Both the position numbers and the translations under genes were made by a program. Shown piece after piece: positions 26,368-34,013 of a stretch of DNA of 64,000 nt. Origin of the DNA: Flavobacteriales bacterium (GTDB lineage: Bacteria > Bacteroidota > Bacteroidia > NS11-12g > UBA9320); NCBI GenBank assembly GCA_020635435.1, contig JACJZU010000001.1, positions 248,001 through 312,000 of the forward strand. Direction: 5' to 3'. The stretch's first letter is position 1. Each line of letters starts with the position of its first letter. A model generated the notes under the pieces. That model was not told the DNA's origin and made no database searches. It saw nothing but the letters and a program-made list of their open reading frames with translations.

Positions 26368-26946
26368 TTGTCGGTGAAAGTGGGAATTCGAATCAAACTG
26401 ATCATCTTGTGTGTGGCGGCCTTGACCTCCTGTCGTTCCGATCGGAGTTACGAACTTTTTTCGGGCAGCACGTGGAAGCCCTCTGAACAATTGCAGGCTC
26501 AAGGGAAGGGGCATGTGTTCATGTTCCTCAGTCCGGATTGTCCGCTCTGCCACAGTTTCTCCAATGAGTTTCAAGCGCTATCCCGCACATACGGCGATTC
26601 CCTGAATTTTCTGGCCGTCCTCTCCGGAGGCTATTACAGTAAAGATGAGATCCAGCATTACATCGATTCATTCTCCTTCACCCCACCGATAATCCTGGAT
26701 CCTGAATTCGAACTGGCGCATGAGTTGGGGGCACGGGTAACTCCGGACTTTGTGCTCACCGACAGGGCGATGAACGTAAAGTACAGGGGCAAACTGAACG
26801 ATTGGGCCATAGGCCTGAGCCGAAAGAAGATCCGGGGCGATTCCACCTATCTGGAATGGGCCATACACGATCTGTTGGGAGGCAGACCGGTTCGCATCCC
26901 TGAAACAGCGGCCGTAGGTTGCATATTAGAATATCCGAACGACTAG
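26368..26946 (+). CDS. Thioredoxin-like (redoxin) lipoprotein
   Basis: A 192-aa protein starting at TTG 26368 (GTG at 26374 or 26380 would also fit). A hydrophobic N-terminus ends in a lipobox-like LTSC (Cys22). The thioredoxin fold shows a CPLC redox motif (Cys58-Cys61) after VFMFLSPD, and the cis-Pro strand region RVTPDFVLTD. It probably reduces disulfides, or delivers electrons or thiols, outside the cytoplasmic membrane. It ends 2 bases before the cytochrome c-like gene, and pairing of the two suggests it helps mature or maintain that haem/copper protein. Confidence 0.82.
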   Translation: MSVKVGIRIKLIILCVAALTSCRSDRSYELFSGSTWKPSEQLQAQGKGHVFMFLSPDCPLCHSFSNEFQALSRTYGDSLNFLAVLSGGYYSKDEIQHYIDSFSFTPPIILDPEFELAHELGARVTPDFVLTDRAMNVKYRGKLNDWAIGLSRKKIRGDSTYLEWAIHDLLGGRPVRIPETAAVGCILEYPND

Positions 26947-26948
26947 AT

Positions 26949-28385
26949 ATGGGACGCAAACAGATCATACTGCTCATAGTATCCTCATTTCTGTGCACAC
27001 TCCTCGTTTTTCGTTCGGTGCGCAATAAACTCCTGGGTAACCGGCCTACAACTGTTCTCAATGAAGTACCGGATAGTGTGGTGTTCACCACGCACATAGC
27101 CCCGATCATCTTCTCCCATTGCACCACTTGCCACCGGGAAGGCGGACAGGCACCGTTCAACCTGGAATCGTACGGCGATGTAATGCGCAAGAAGCGCACG
27201 ATCCTTCGTGTTGTCCGCGATCGCATCATGCCGCCCTGGCCGGCCGATCCCACTTACAGCCATTTCATCGGGGAGAATGTTCTCAACGAGATCGAGATCG
27301 GCACGCTGGAAAGGTGGGCGGAACAGGGATACCGCAAGGGGCCCGATGTGAAGATGCCCGAAATTCCGAACTTCAACCCCTACTCCATGATCGGAGAACC
27401 GGATATGGTCCTCTTCATGGATTCCATTCTCGTTCGTGGCGATAACCGCGATCGTTTTCTGGTGGTGAAAGTTCCCGGTAAACTGCCGAACGATACGTTT
27501 GTTCGCAGCATTGAATTTGTTCCGGGGAGATACCAGCTCGTGCACCACCTGAACGGACATGTGATCAATTTCGACCCTCAACTGAAAGCCGATGTGACGG
27601 CAGGTTCGCATATAGCCGAGGTTGAATTGCCTCCACTGGAATATGAAAAAGCCTTCGCTGAACTGCAACTGACCCACGACGACGGATCCCTACCCGAAGT
27701 TGTGCACAGTGCGGTGAATTACCTGCCCGGAGTTATTGGCACCTACTACCCGGAGGGAATAGGCGGGTTCAAGTTGAGCAGGAAATTTGCCTTATTGGCA
27801 AACGATATGCATTATGGACCGATCCCAAAAAACCGTTGGGATCGCTCACATTTCAATATCTTCTTCTCCAACAAAGCTCCCGAACGGCCAACCAAAGAAC
27901 TCATGCTGGGAACGAACGGATTGAGCCCGATCCGTCCGCCCCTGGACATCCCCCCCGACACCGTAATGCGATTGCGCACACAATATCGCGTGCCTGAAAC
28001 CGTATCCATCCTCACCATTAACCCACACATGCACCTGTTGGGAACTAATTTCCTGGCTTATGCGGTTAAACCGGATGGCGATACCATCCCTTTGATCCGA
28101 ATTCCGAGGTGGGACTTCCGCTGGCAATATTTCTACACCTTCAAAACCATGTGCGTGATCCCGGCCGGATCGGTGATCGTTGCTGAAGGCAGCTTCGATA
28201 ACACTTCCGAAAATCCGAATAATCCCTACCAACCCCCGCAACGTATACGCGAGCGGCAGGACCGAAATGGAGCCGGCATGCGAACAACCGACGAGATGTT
28301 CCAGTTCATCATCACCTACGTCGATTACAAAGAGGGGGATGAGTCGCGTTCTCTGGAGGTTCCGAAGGAGGATCCGTTAAAATAG
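26949..28385 (+). CDS. Cytochrome c / copper monooxygenase-like protein
   Basis: A 478-aa protein from ATG 26949; an upstream ATG at 26919 would overlap the redoxin gene. A membrane anchor spans about 6-24. A c-type haem site CTTCH (Cys58, Cys61, His62) sits in a segment typical of surface cytochromes (IMPPWPADP). The C-terminal half resembles copper type II ascorbate-dependent monooxygenases (PHM-like), with histidine pairs in LVHHLNGH and NPHMHLLG. It is likely periplasmic or membrane-attached and redox active; the substrate is unknown. It overlaps the convergent gene at 28377 by 9 bases. Confidence 0.85.
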   Translation: MGRKQIILLIVSSFLCTLLVFRSVRNKLLGNRPTTVLNEVPDSVVFTTHIAPIIFSHCTTCHREGGQAPFNLESYGDVMRKKRTILRVVRDRIMPPWPADPTYSHFIGENVLNEIEIGTLERWAEQGYRKGPDVKMPEIPNFNPYSMIGEPDMVLFMDSILVRGDNRDRFLVVKVPGKLPNDTFVRSIEFVPGRYQLVHHLNGHVINFDPQLKADVTAGSHIAEVELPPLEYEKAFAELQLTHDDGSLPEVVHSAVNYLPGVIGTYYPEGIGGFKLSRKFALLANDMHYGPIPKNRWDRSHFNIFFSNKAPERPTKELMLGTNGLSPIRPPLDIPPDTVMRLRTQYRVPETVSILTINPHMHLLGTNFLAYAVKPDGDTIPLIRIPRWDFRWQYFYTFKTMCVIPAGSVIVAEGSFDNTSENPNNPYQPPQRIRERQDRNGAGMRTTDEMFQFIITYVDYKEGDESRSLEVPKEDPLK

Positions 28386-29165
28386 AAGAGCGTTCAAAGT
28401 GAGCATCCAGTAGCGTTTCGAAAGTTCCTGTCTTCCTCCGATATCCGTTCCTAGAATTGGGAGGGAAAATATTCGCCTCAATTCAGAACGGCCCGAGAGA
28501 TTCCTTTCAACGCGAAGAGCCAACATACGACCATGGCCCAGTGCATAGCGATAGCCCAAACTCCAAACGATTTCTGCGCCACGATTGGCCCCATCCTGAA
28601 AGGCATCCTCCCACAGCAGAACATCAACTTCTTGTTTGCTCCCGTCGACGACCAATTCCTGTCTTACGGTGCGTTCACTCAATAATGCCGGATACTGCAT
28701 GGCCACCCCAAGACCGAACTCCGGTCCGTTCTTCAAATTGCTCTGTGGTGCATAGATCCCCAACATGCGGAATTCAAACAAGGGAACCGACTCCCGGTCG
28801 CGGATCTCGATGGATTGATCAAATCCGCTGGCACGGGCCGGGATCTCCACGTGGGTAACGGTATTGAGGGATGCATACCTGAATGAACTCAGAACATCCA
28901 GATCGCCATGTTGGAAAGAAACCGGGAAATAGAGGTCCAGGCCAAAACTCTGTGAAAGCGAAGAGGAACTGTATACGTAGTTGAACGTATTAGAACTAAT
29001 GAACCGGGCCGCCGGCCCCACCCGCAAACCCGTATGAAAGCCGCCTTGAACCTTGGCATGCGCGTATCGCCGGTTCAGCGAAGTGTCCTTGCCATCTTGA
29101 GCGGGCGCTGCGAGTGTGCCGCAGATCAGGAGAACGATATATGCGTATTTCCAATAAAGACGCAT
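28377..29165 (-). CDS. Predicted outer-membrane protein, uncharacterised
   Basis: A 262-aa protein with a signal peptide (about 1-23, ending AAPAQ) and many alternating strands (for example FGLDLYFPVSF, EFGLGVAMQYP, SLGYRYALGHGRML), consistent with an 8- to 12-strand outer-membrane barrel. No named family recognised. The ATG at 29165 overlaps the stop of the preceding LuxE-like gene by one base (TGATG), so the two are translationally coupled. Confidence 0.65.
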   Translation of the reverse strand: MRLYWKYAYIVLLICGTLAAPAQDGKDTSLNRRYAHAKVQGGFHTGLRVGPAARFISSNTFNYVYSSSSLSQSFGLDLYFPVSFQHGDLDVLSSFRYASLNTVTHVEIPARASGFDQSIEIRDRESVPLFEFRMLGIYAPQSNLKNGPEFGLGVAMQYPALLSERTVRQELVVDGSKQEVDVLLWEDAFQDGANRGAEIVWSLGYRYALGHGRMLALRVERNLSGRSELRRIFSLPILGTDIGGRQELSKRYWMLTLNALLF

Positions 29166-30160
29166 CAAGCCACCATTAAACTACACCCCCGAATATCGCT
29201 GTGGTCGAATCGGCCCAGAACCTCGAAACGGTCATCTTCATAGGAGCGACCCAAATCGGAGGTCGCAATGAATGCACAGGATTGGGCATTGGCCAGATCG
29301 ATCACATTGATCCCCCCGGTTCTACCATGGGGCAATAGGTTGAAGGGATCCTCACTGTCCCGGATAAACACCTTCATCCAGTTCGGACAATCAAAAATCC
29401 CGTCGGCACCACTATATGCCTGACTGAACAATTCGGTCATCCCATATTCACTATATATCACATCCACACCGAAACGCGCTTTGAGAAATTCATGCAATTC
29501 CTCACGTGTCATCTCGCGTTTGCGCCCCTTCATCCCCCCGGTCTCCAATATGATCAGATCCGGTATAGGTTCCGGCAACCACTGTGCGAAATCTACCAGA
29601 GCATGCGCAACCCCGAAGATCAATGTGCGCTGATCCCATTCCCTGTTCTCCTCAACTTGCCTGAGCAACCCTTCATAATCGTTCAGGAAAAAGGCCTCGG
29701 TATTCGTGTTGTGGATCTCCATCAACTCACGCACCATATATATCAAGGATGAATGCTCGCGTTCCATGTAACCCGGAAGCAGGGCAACTATATCGAGATG
29801 TTCATCCCCAAAGAAGTTAGAGAAGTTCTCGGCCGATGCCCGCCAGTACCAATAGGGATCCCAGAAGAAATGTCGACTTACGCCCTTACCCGTGGTTGAG
29901 CTGCTTTCGAAATACTGTTCTTCAAAATCCTTTTCATAACCGGTGGTCACCACGCGATGGGTCTTGAAGATCTCCACAGGTAAAAAAGGAATAGATTGCA
30001 GATCTTTGATGTTTCGATGATCAACGGAGAGAATGTCCAGATAGCGCCGGTAAACCTGATTGTGCACTGCCTGGTGATGAAACATTTCCAGGGCAAACTC
30101 GTTAAACTCCTGATCGCTGCCGATCGCGAAGATTTCAAACGGATCCAGTGGTGAAGACAT
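29165..30160 (-). CDS. LuxE-like acyl-protein synthetase / acyltransferase
   Basis: A 331-aa protein resembling the LuxE/acyl-protein synthetase family of the adenylate-forming superfamily. Visible blocks are FLPVEIFKTHRVVT, the ESSSTTGKGVSRH nucleotide-binding-like loop, LIILETGGMKGRKREMT and VIYSEYGMTELFSQAY. LuxE activates fatty acids for reductase; relatives outside lux operons activate unknown acyl groups. No LuxC or LuxD partner is in the window. The ATG at 30160 is preferred; its CAT shares two bases with the ATG of the divergent lipoprotein gene. An ATG at 30181 would overlap that gene further. Confidence 0.82.
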   Translation of the reverse strand: MSSPLDPFEIFAIGSDQEFNEFALEMFHHQAVHNQVYRRYLDILSVDHRNIKDLQSIPFLPVEIFKTHRVVTTGYEKDFEEQYFESSSTTGKGVSRHFFWDPYWYWRASAENFSNFFGDEHLDIVALLPGYMEREHSSLIYMVRELMEIHNTNTEAFFLNDYEGLLRQVEENREWDQRTLIFGVAHALVDFAQWLPEPIPDLIILETGGMKGRKREMTREELHEFLKARFGVDVIYSEYGMTELFSQAYSGADGIFDCPNWMKVFIRDSEDPFNLLPHGRTGGINVIDLANAQSCAFIATSDLGRSYEDDRFEVLGRFDHSDIRGCSLMVA

Positions 30161-30707
30161 GACCTGCCAAATTTCACACATTCAACGCGCATTACCCATT
30201 CTTCTTTTGTGCATCAGCATCTTTTTCAGCGTGTTGTATGGATGCAAGGACGATCCGGTGGCCAAAAGCACCGCACCTGTCATTGAATTGCTGGGTTATG
30301 ATCTGTTGAAGGATATTTCCGGCAAAGACTCGCTTTTGGTGGTCCATTTCAGTTACGAGGATGAAGAGGGTGATATTGGACTGGACCGTTCCGACACCTT
30401 CCCTCCGTTCGATCCGGGTAGCCCGTTTCAGTATAATTTACTGGTAGACATGTACGACATGAGTGGGCCTGATCCGGTGATACTTGTACGGGAAGGGAGT
30501 AACGACACCATCAATTTCAACCAGCGTATACCGAACCTCACGCCCGATGGTAAAAACAAACAGATCCGTGGTGATATGAAAGTGCGATTCGATGCCGGGA
30601 AACTCGTTTTACATCCGGATCGGGTACTGTGCGATATACGTATATACGATCGCGCATTGAACGTGAGCAATACGATCAGCACCGGGCCCATCGACCTGAT
30701 CCACTAG
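30159..30707 (+). CDS. Lipoprotein, uncharacterised
   Basis: A 182-aa protein. The N-terminus has a hydrophobic stretch LPILLLCISIFFSVLYGC ending in a lipobox Cys, so it is probably an outer- or inner-membrane lipoprotein. The mature part is acidic (YEDEEGDIGLDRSD) and shows an Ig/beta-sandwich-like strand pattern. No family recognised. Its start codon overlaps that of the divergent LuxE-like gene. Confidence 0.65.
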   Translation: MTCQISHIQRALPILLLCISIFFSVLYGCKDDPVAKSTAPVIELLGYDLLKDISGKDSLLVVHFSYEDEEGDIGLDRSDTFPPFDPGSPFQYNLLVDMYDMSGPDPVILVREGSNDTINFNQRIPNLTPDGKNKQIRGDMKVRFDAGKLVLHPDRVLCDIRIYDRALNVSNTISTGPIDLIH

Positions 30708-30762
30708 ATAAACGTACAGTCTAATGTACAACGAATGCCCAACGATCGAAGTTAAAAAAGCG

Positions 30763-30770
30763 TAAGTTTG
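30763..30770 (+). promoter_or_regulatory. -7 promoter element for ompH genes
   Basis: TAAGTTTG is an exact TAnnTTTG match, 73 bases before the first OmpH start. No clear -33 TTTG is visible. Confidence 0.5.
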
Positions 30771-30843
30771 CACGCATTAGGCGAAATCGTGCGTTCAGAG
30801 CCTGTTGGTACAACATTTGGTACAGGAAAAGAAAACGAGAATT

Positions 30844-31458
30844 ATGAAAAGGAATAAGCCACTCAATTCTTCACGGCCATGGTTCATCATGGTAATTGGT
30901 CTGCTCTTGATGAACGCTGGCGCTTACGCTCAGAAATTCGCCTATGTGGATACGGAATATATATTGTCCCAGATCCCTGAATACCAATCAGCTCAAAAGC
31001 AGATCGATGAGTTGGCTGAGAAATGGCAGAAAGATATAGATGCCAAGTATGCGCAGATCGACAAAATGTACAAAGATTACAAGGCGGAAGAAGTTATCCT
31101 GAACGGAGAACAGAAGAAGCAGCGCGAAGCGGATATCATTGCCAAGGAAAAAGAAGTCAAGAAGTTCCAGCAGGACAAATTCGGCTACGAAGGGGAGATG
31201 TTCAAAAAACGACAGGAACTCATCAAACCTATTCAGGACCGGGTATTTGAAGCCATCCAAAAAGTAGCCAAGGAAAGCGCACTGGACTTCATTTTCGATA
31301 AAAGCGGTGATATGGTCATGCTCTTCTCCAACGCACGCTTCGATAAGAGCGATGAGGTTCTCGAAGAATTGGGGATCACGCCCATCAAGGATAAGGACGG
31401 GGGCAAACAGAACAATCTACCTCCTTCCAATGGTGACGACGATTTACCAGATCGCTGA
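30844..31458 (+). CDS. OmpH/Skp family periplasmic chaperone 1
   Basis: A 204-aa protein from ATG 30844 (an upstream TTG/ATG frame start at 30805 lacks support). A signal peptide (about 10-30, ending GAYAQ) is followed by KFAYVDTEYILSQIPEYQ, the usual OmpH opening. A long Lys/Glu/Gln-rich coiled coil (about 50-115) follows, and the closing strand is ALDFIFDKSGDMVMLFSN. OmpH/Skp proteins are trimeric holdases that carry unfolded barrel proteins across the periplasm to BAM. It is followed 56 bases later by a paralogue. Confidence 0.92.
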   Translation: MKRNKPLNSSRPWFIMVIGLLLMNAGAYAQKFAYVDTEYILSQIPEYQSAQKQIDELAEKWQKDIDAKYAQIDKMYKDYKAEEVILNGEQKKQREADIIAKEKEVKKFQQDKFGYEGEMFKKRQELIKPIQDRVFEAIQKVAKESALDFIFDKSGDMVMLFSNARFDKSDEVLEELGITPIKDKDGGKQNNLPPSNGDDDLPDR

Positions 31459-31514
31459 GAAAGGTATCCATAACAGTATATTTTCAAAACAATCCCAACA
31501 ATCACATCAAGTGC

Positions 31515-32021
31515 ATGAATAGTTTAAAATCAATCGTTGTTCTCGTTGCAATGGCATTTACAGTAAACGCCAGCGCACAAATGAAAATCGCGCACATCAA
31601 TTCAGGTGAATTGATGGAACAAATGCCTCAACTCAAGAAAATCCAGGATTCCCTGGAGCGGGTCTCGAATGAATACCAATCTGTTTTGAGTGCCATTGAA
31701 GCTGAAGTAACTCAAAAGCAAAAAACCTGGACGGACAACCCGACTGAAAATAAAACCCTTCTTGAATTGCGGGAAAAAGAATATCAGGAATTGGTATCTC
31801 GTTACCAACGCACACAGCAAATGGCGCAGCAGGATGTTTCCAAACAACAGGAAGATCTGCTCAAACCGTTGATCGACGATCTGAAAAGCACCATCATTTC
31901 AGTGGCCAAGGAAATGGGTTACGATTACGTGCTCGACTCAACCGACGGCGGTGGCTTGATCTACGGAAATCCGTCACATGACCTGATGGTTGCCGTTAAA
32001 AAGAAAATGGGCATTAAATAA
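31515..32021 (+). CDS. OmpH/Skp family periplasmic chaperone 2
   Basis: A 168-aa protein with signal peptide (ending NASAQ, residue 22) and the OmpH layout: MKIAHINSGELMEQMPQ, a coiled-coil stretch about 42-110, and the closing YDYVLDSTDGGGLIYGNPSHDL. It is a tandem paralogue of the preceding gene. The two probably share outer-membrane-protein chaperone work, which suits a genome with many large barrels and T9SS cargo. murI follows after 8 bases. Confidence 0.92.
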   Translation: MNSLKSIVVLVAMAFTVNASAQMKIAHINSGELMEQMPQLKKIQDSLERVSNEYQSVLSAIEAEVTQKQKTWTDNPTENKTLLELREKEYQELVSRYQRTQQMAQQDVSKQQEDLLKPLIDDLKSTIISVAKEMGYDYVLDSTDGGGLIYGNPSHDLMVAVKKKMGIK

Positions 32022-32029
32022 TCCAAAAA

Positions 32030-32818
32030 ATGCATTCGAACCGGCCGGTAGGTGTTTTCGACTCCGGCGTTGGCGGACTAACCGTCGCGGCCGGCATCAG
32101 GGGCCTTCTTCCAGGGGAGGCCCTTGTTTATTTCGGCGATACGGCACATTTGCCCTATGGCGATAAATCGGCTCACGCCATTCGGGAATACGTACAACAA
32201 ATAAGCAGTTTTCTCAAAGATTCGGGTTGCAAGGCGCTGGTAGTGGCCTGTAACAGTGCAGCTTCCGTTCTGGAACCCGATTTTGCCGATAAACTCGGCT
32301 TGCCGGTGATCGATGTGATCGATCCGGTTGTGCGCATGGTGTCCGGAGATCCTTCCCTCAAAAGAATTGGAGTGATCGGAACCCGGCGCACTGTTCAGAG
32401 TAAGGTATACAGCAACGGAATTCGAAAGCTCAGTCCCGACAAAGTGGTTTTTGAAGTGGCCACCCCCCTCCTGGTGCCATTGATCGAAGAAGGTTTTCTG
32501 CACAATGCGGCAAGCAGGCTGATCTTGAAACACTACCTGGAACAACTACCACAGATCGATGCACTCATACTCGGCTGCACACACTATCCGTTATTGACCG
32601 GCGATATATCCGAATTGCTACCGGATGTGCGCCTGATAGATGCTCCACAGGTAGTGGCGCTGGAGTTGGAGCACATACTGGAAGAGCGTGCATTGCTGAA
32701 CCCGGACGAGACCTCCTCGACAACATTCTATGTGTCGGATCGCACGGAGGTATTTGAGCAAATGGCCTCCCATTTCTTTGGAGCCGAGATCCATCTCCGC
32801 GAGCATCCACTGCCTTAA
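32030..32818 (+). CDS. murI: Glutamate racemase
   Basis: A 262-aa cofactor-independent racemase making D-glutamate for peptidoglycan. Visible are GVFDSGVGGLTV (Asp11), the first catalytic Cys74 in VVACNSAAS and the second Cys183 in LGCTHYPLL. Length is normal for the family. It is cotranscribed with the two ompH genes by spacing. Confidence 0.97.
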   Translation: MHSNRPVGVFDSGVGGLTVAAGIRGLLPGEALVYFGDTAHLPYGDKSAHAIREYVQQISSFLKDSGCKALVVACNSAASVLEPDFADKLGLPVIDVIDPVVRMVSGDPSLKRIGVIGTRRTVQSKVYSNGIRKLSPDKVVFEVATPLLVPLIEEGFLHNAASRLILKHYLEQLPQIDALILGCTHYPLLTGDISELLPDVRLIDAPQVVALELEHILEERALLNPDETSSTTFYVSDRTEVFEQMASHFFGAEIHLREHPLP

Positions 32819-32820
32819 AT

Positions 32821-32849
32821 AAGCGGAAACGGCTCAGGAAATTCCGCTT
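32821..32849 (+). terminator. Hairpin after murI
   Basis: AAGCGGAA (32821-32828) and TTCCGCTT (32842-32849) form an 8-bp stem with a 13-base loop directly after the murI stop. There is no T-run, so termination there is uncertain. Confidence 0.4.
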
Positions 32850-32904
32850 CTCAACAAGCTATACCCGTTGGTGAACACAGAACTTCAGGGCAAAAAGGTC
32901 GGTT

Positions 32905-32912
32905 TATATTTG
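32905..32912 (+). promoter_or_regulatory. -7 promoter element for dehydrogenase gene
   Basis: TATATTTG is an exact TAnnTTTG match, 14 bases before the ATG of the dehydrogenase gene. This implies a very short 5' leader. The -33 element is weak. Confidence 0.5.
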
Positions 32913-32926
32913 AATTCTGAACGATC

Positions 32927-33898
32927 ATGCCCAAAAAAGACCTGAACCGGAATTACCAGGCACTCATCGTAGATGACGTGCACCCCGTTCTGATGGAAAG
33001 ATTGGAACACGATGGTATTTCCTGTACCTATCTTCCCTCCATTTCGGCGGATGAGGTTGAAAGTGCTCTGAACGGATACGAGATACTCGTGGTGCGGAGC
33101 AAGGTGGACGTGGATCGAAAGGTAATAGAATCCAACCCACAGCTTCGGCTCATAGCCCGTGCAGGTTCAGGTATGGATAATATTGACCTGGATGCAGCAG
33201 ACCGGGCAGGGGTCATATGTGTGAATGCACCGGAAGGCAATCGCGATGCAGTTGCCGAACAAACCCTGGGTATGTTATTGTCGCTCCTGGCGAATATCCA
33301 CTCCAGCTACCTGCAAGTTCGGGATCTTGAATGGAAACGGGAGGCGAACAGGGGGCATGAGTTGAAGGGACTCACTGTGGGAATAATCGGATATGGAAAT
33401 ACCGGCTCTGCAGTCGCCGAGCGTTTGGCGGGTTTTGGGGTTAGGGTATGTGCCTACGACAAATACAAGAGTGGATTTGGCACCGACACGGTTGAAGAAA
33501 GTTCACTTGAAGCGATCCTGGACCATGCCGATGTATTGACTTTTCATGTACCCCTCACCAAGGAGACGCGTGGTTGGATCGACGAGCGCCTTATCAACAG
33601 AATGGGCAAATCTTTCTACCTGCTGAATTTATCGAGAGGCGGGATCATGAATACTGCACACATTGCTGCGGCTTTGGCAAGCGGGAAGATCCTCGGATTT
33701 GCTGCCGACGTATTGGAAAAAGAGCCCCCATCCCTCATGGAACAGAAGGATCTGGGCCTATTTAAGGAACTCATGGAACGGCCCAATGTACTTATCACGC
33801 CGCATATTGGTGGATGGACATTTGAGTCGTATCGGAAGATCTCCGAAGTGCTCGCAAGTAAAATTTTGTCAACCTTACATGAATTGAATGGGCTATAA
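32927..33898 (+). CDS. D-2-hydroxyacid dehydrogenase, SerA-like
   Basis: A 323-aa NAD-dependent dehydrogenase. The substrate-binding block is LIARAGSGMDNID; the Rossmann motif GYGNTG is at 155-160. Catalytic elements are the Arg in LNLSRGGIMNT, Glu in VLEKEPP and His in ITPHIGGW. It has no C-terminal ACT domain, as in many short Bacteroidota D-3-phosphoglycerate dehydrogenases, so phosphoserine-pathway serine synthesis is the likely role. Other 2-hydroxyacid substrates cannot be excluded. Confidence 0.88.
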   Translation: MPKKDLNRNYQALIVDDVHPVLMERLEHDGISCTYLPSISADEVESALNGYEILVVRSKVDVDRKVIESNPQLRLIARAGSGMDNIDLDAADRAGVICVNAPEGNRDAVAEQTLGMLLSLLANIHSSYLQVRDLEWKREANRGHELKGLTVGIIGYGNTGSAVAERLAGFGVRVCAYDKYKSGFGTDTVEESSLEAILDHADVLTFHVPLTKETRGWIDERLINRMGKSFYLLNLSRGGIMNTAHIAAALASGKILGFAADVLEKEPPSLMEQKDLGLFKELMERPNVLITPHIGGWTFESYRKISEVLASKILSTLHELNGL

Positions 33899-34013
33899 CG
33901 GTAAAACAAGACGGAACAATGTATGAGTTTTTATTTTTTTTGTGGAATATTGAACGCCGCTAGATGCAAACCATTTTCGGTGAAACGATCTTAATTTCAG
34001 ACAAATACAGCAT

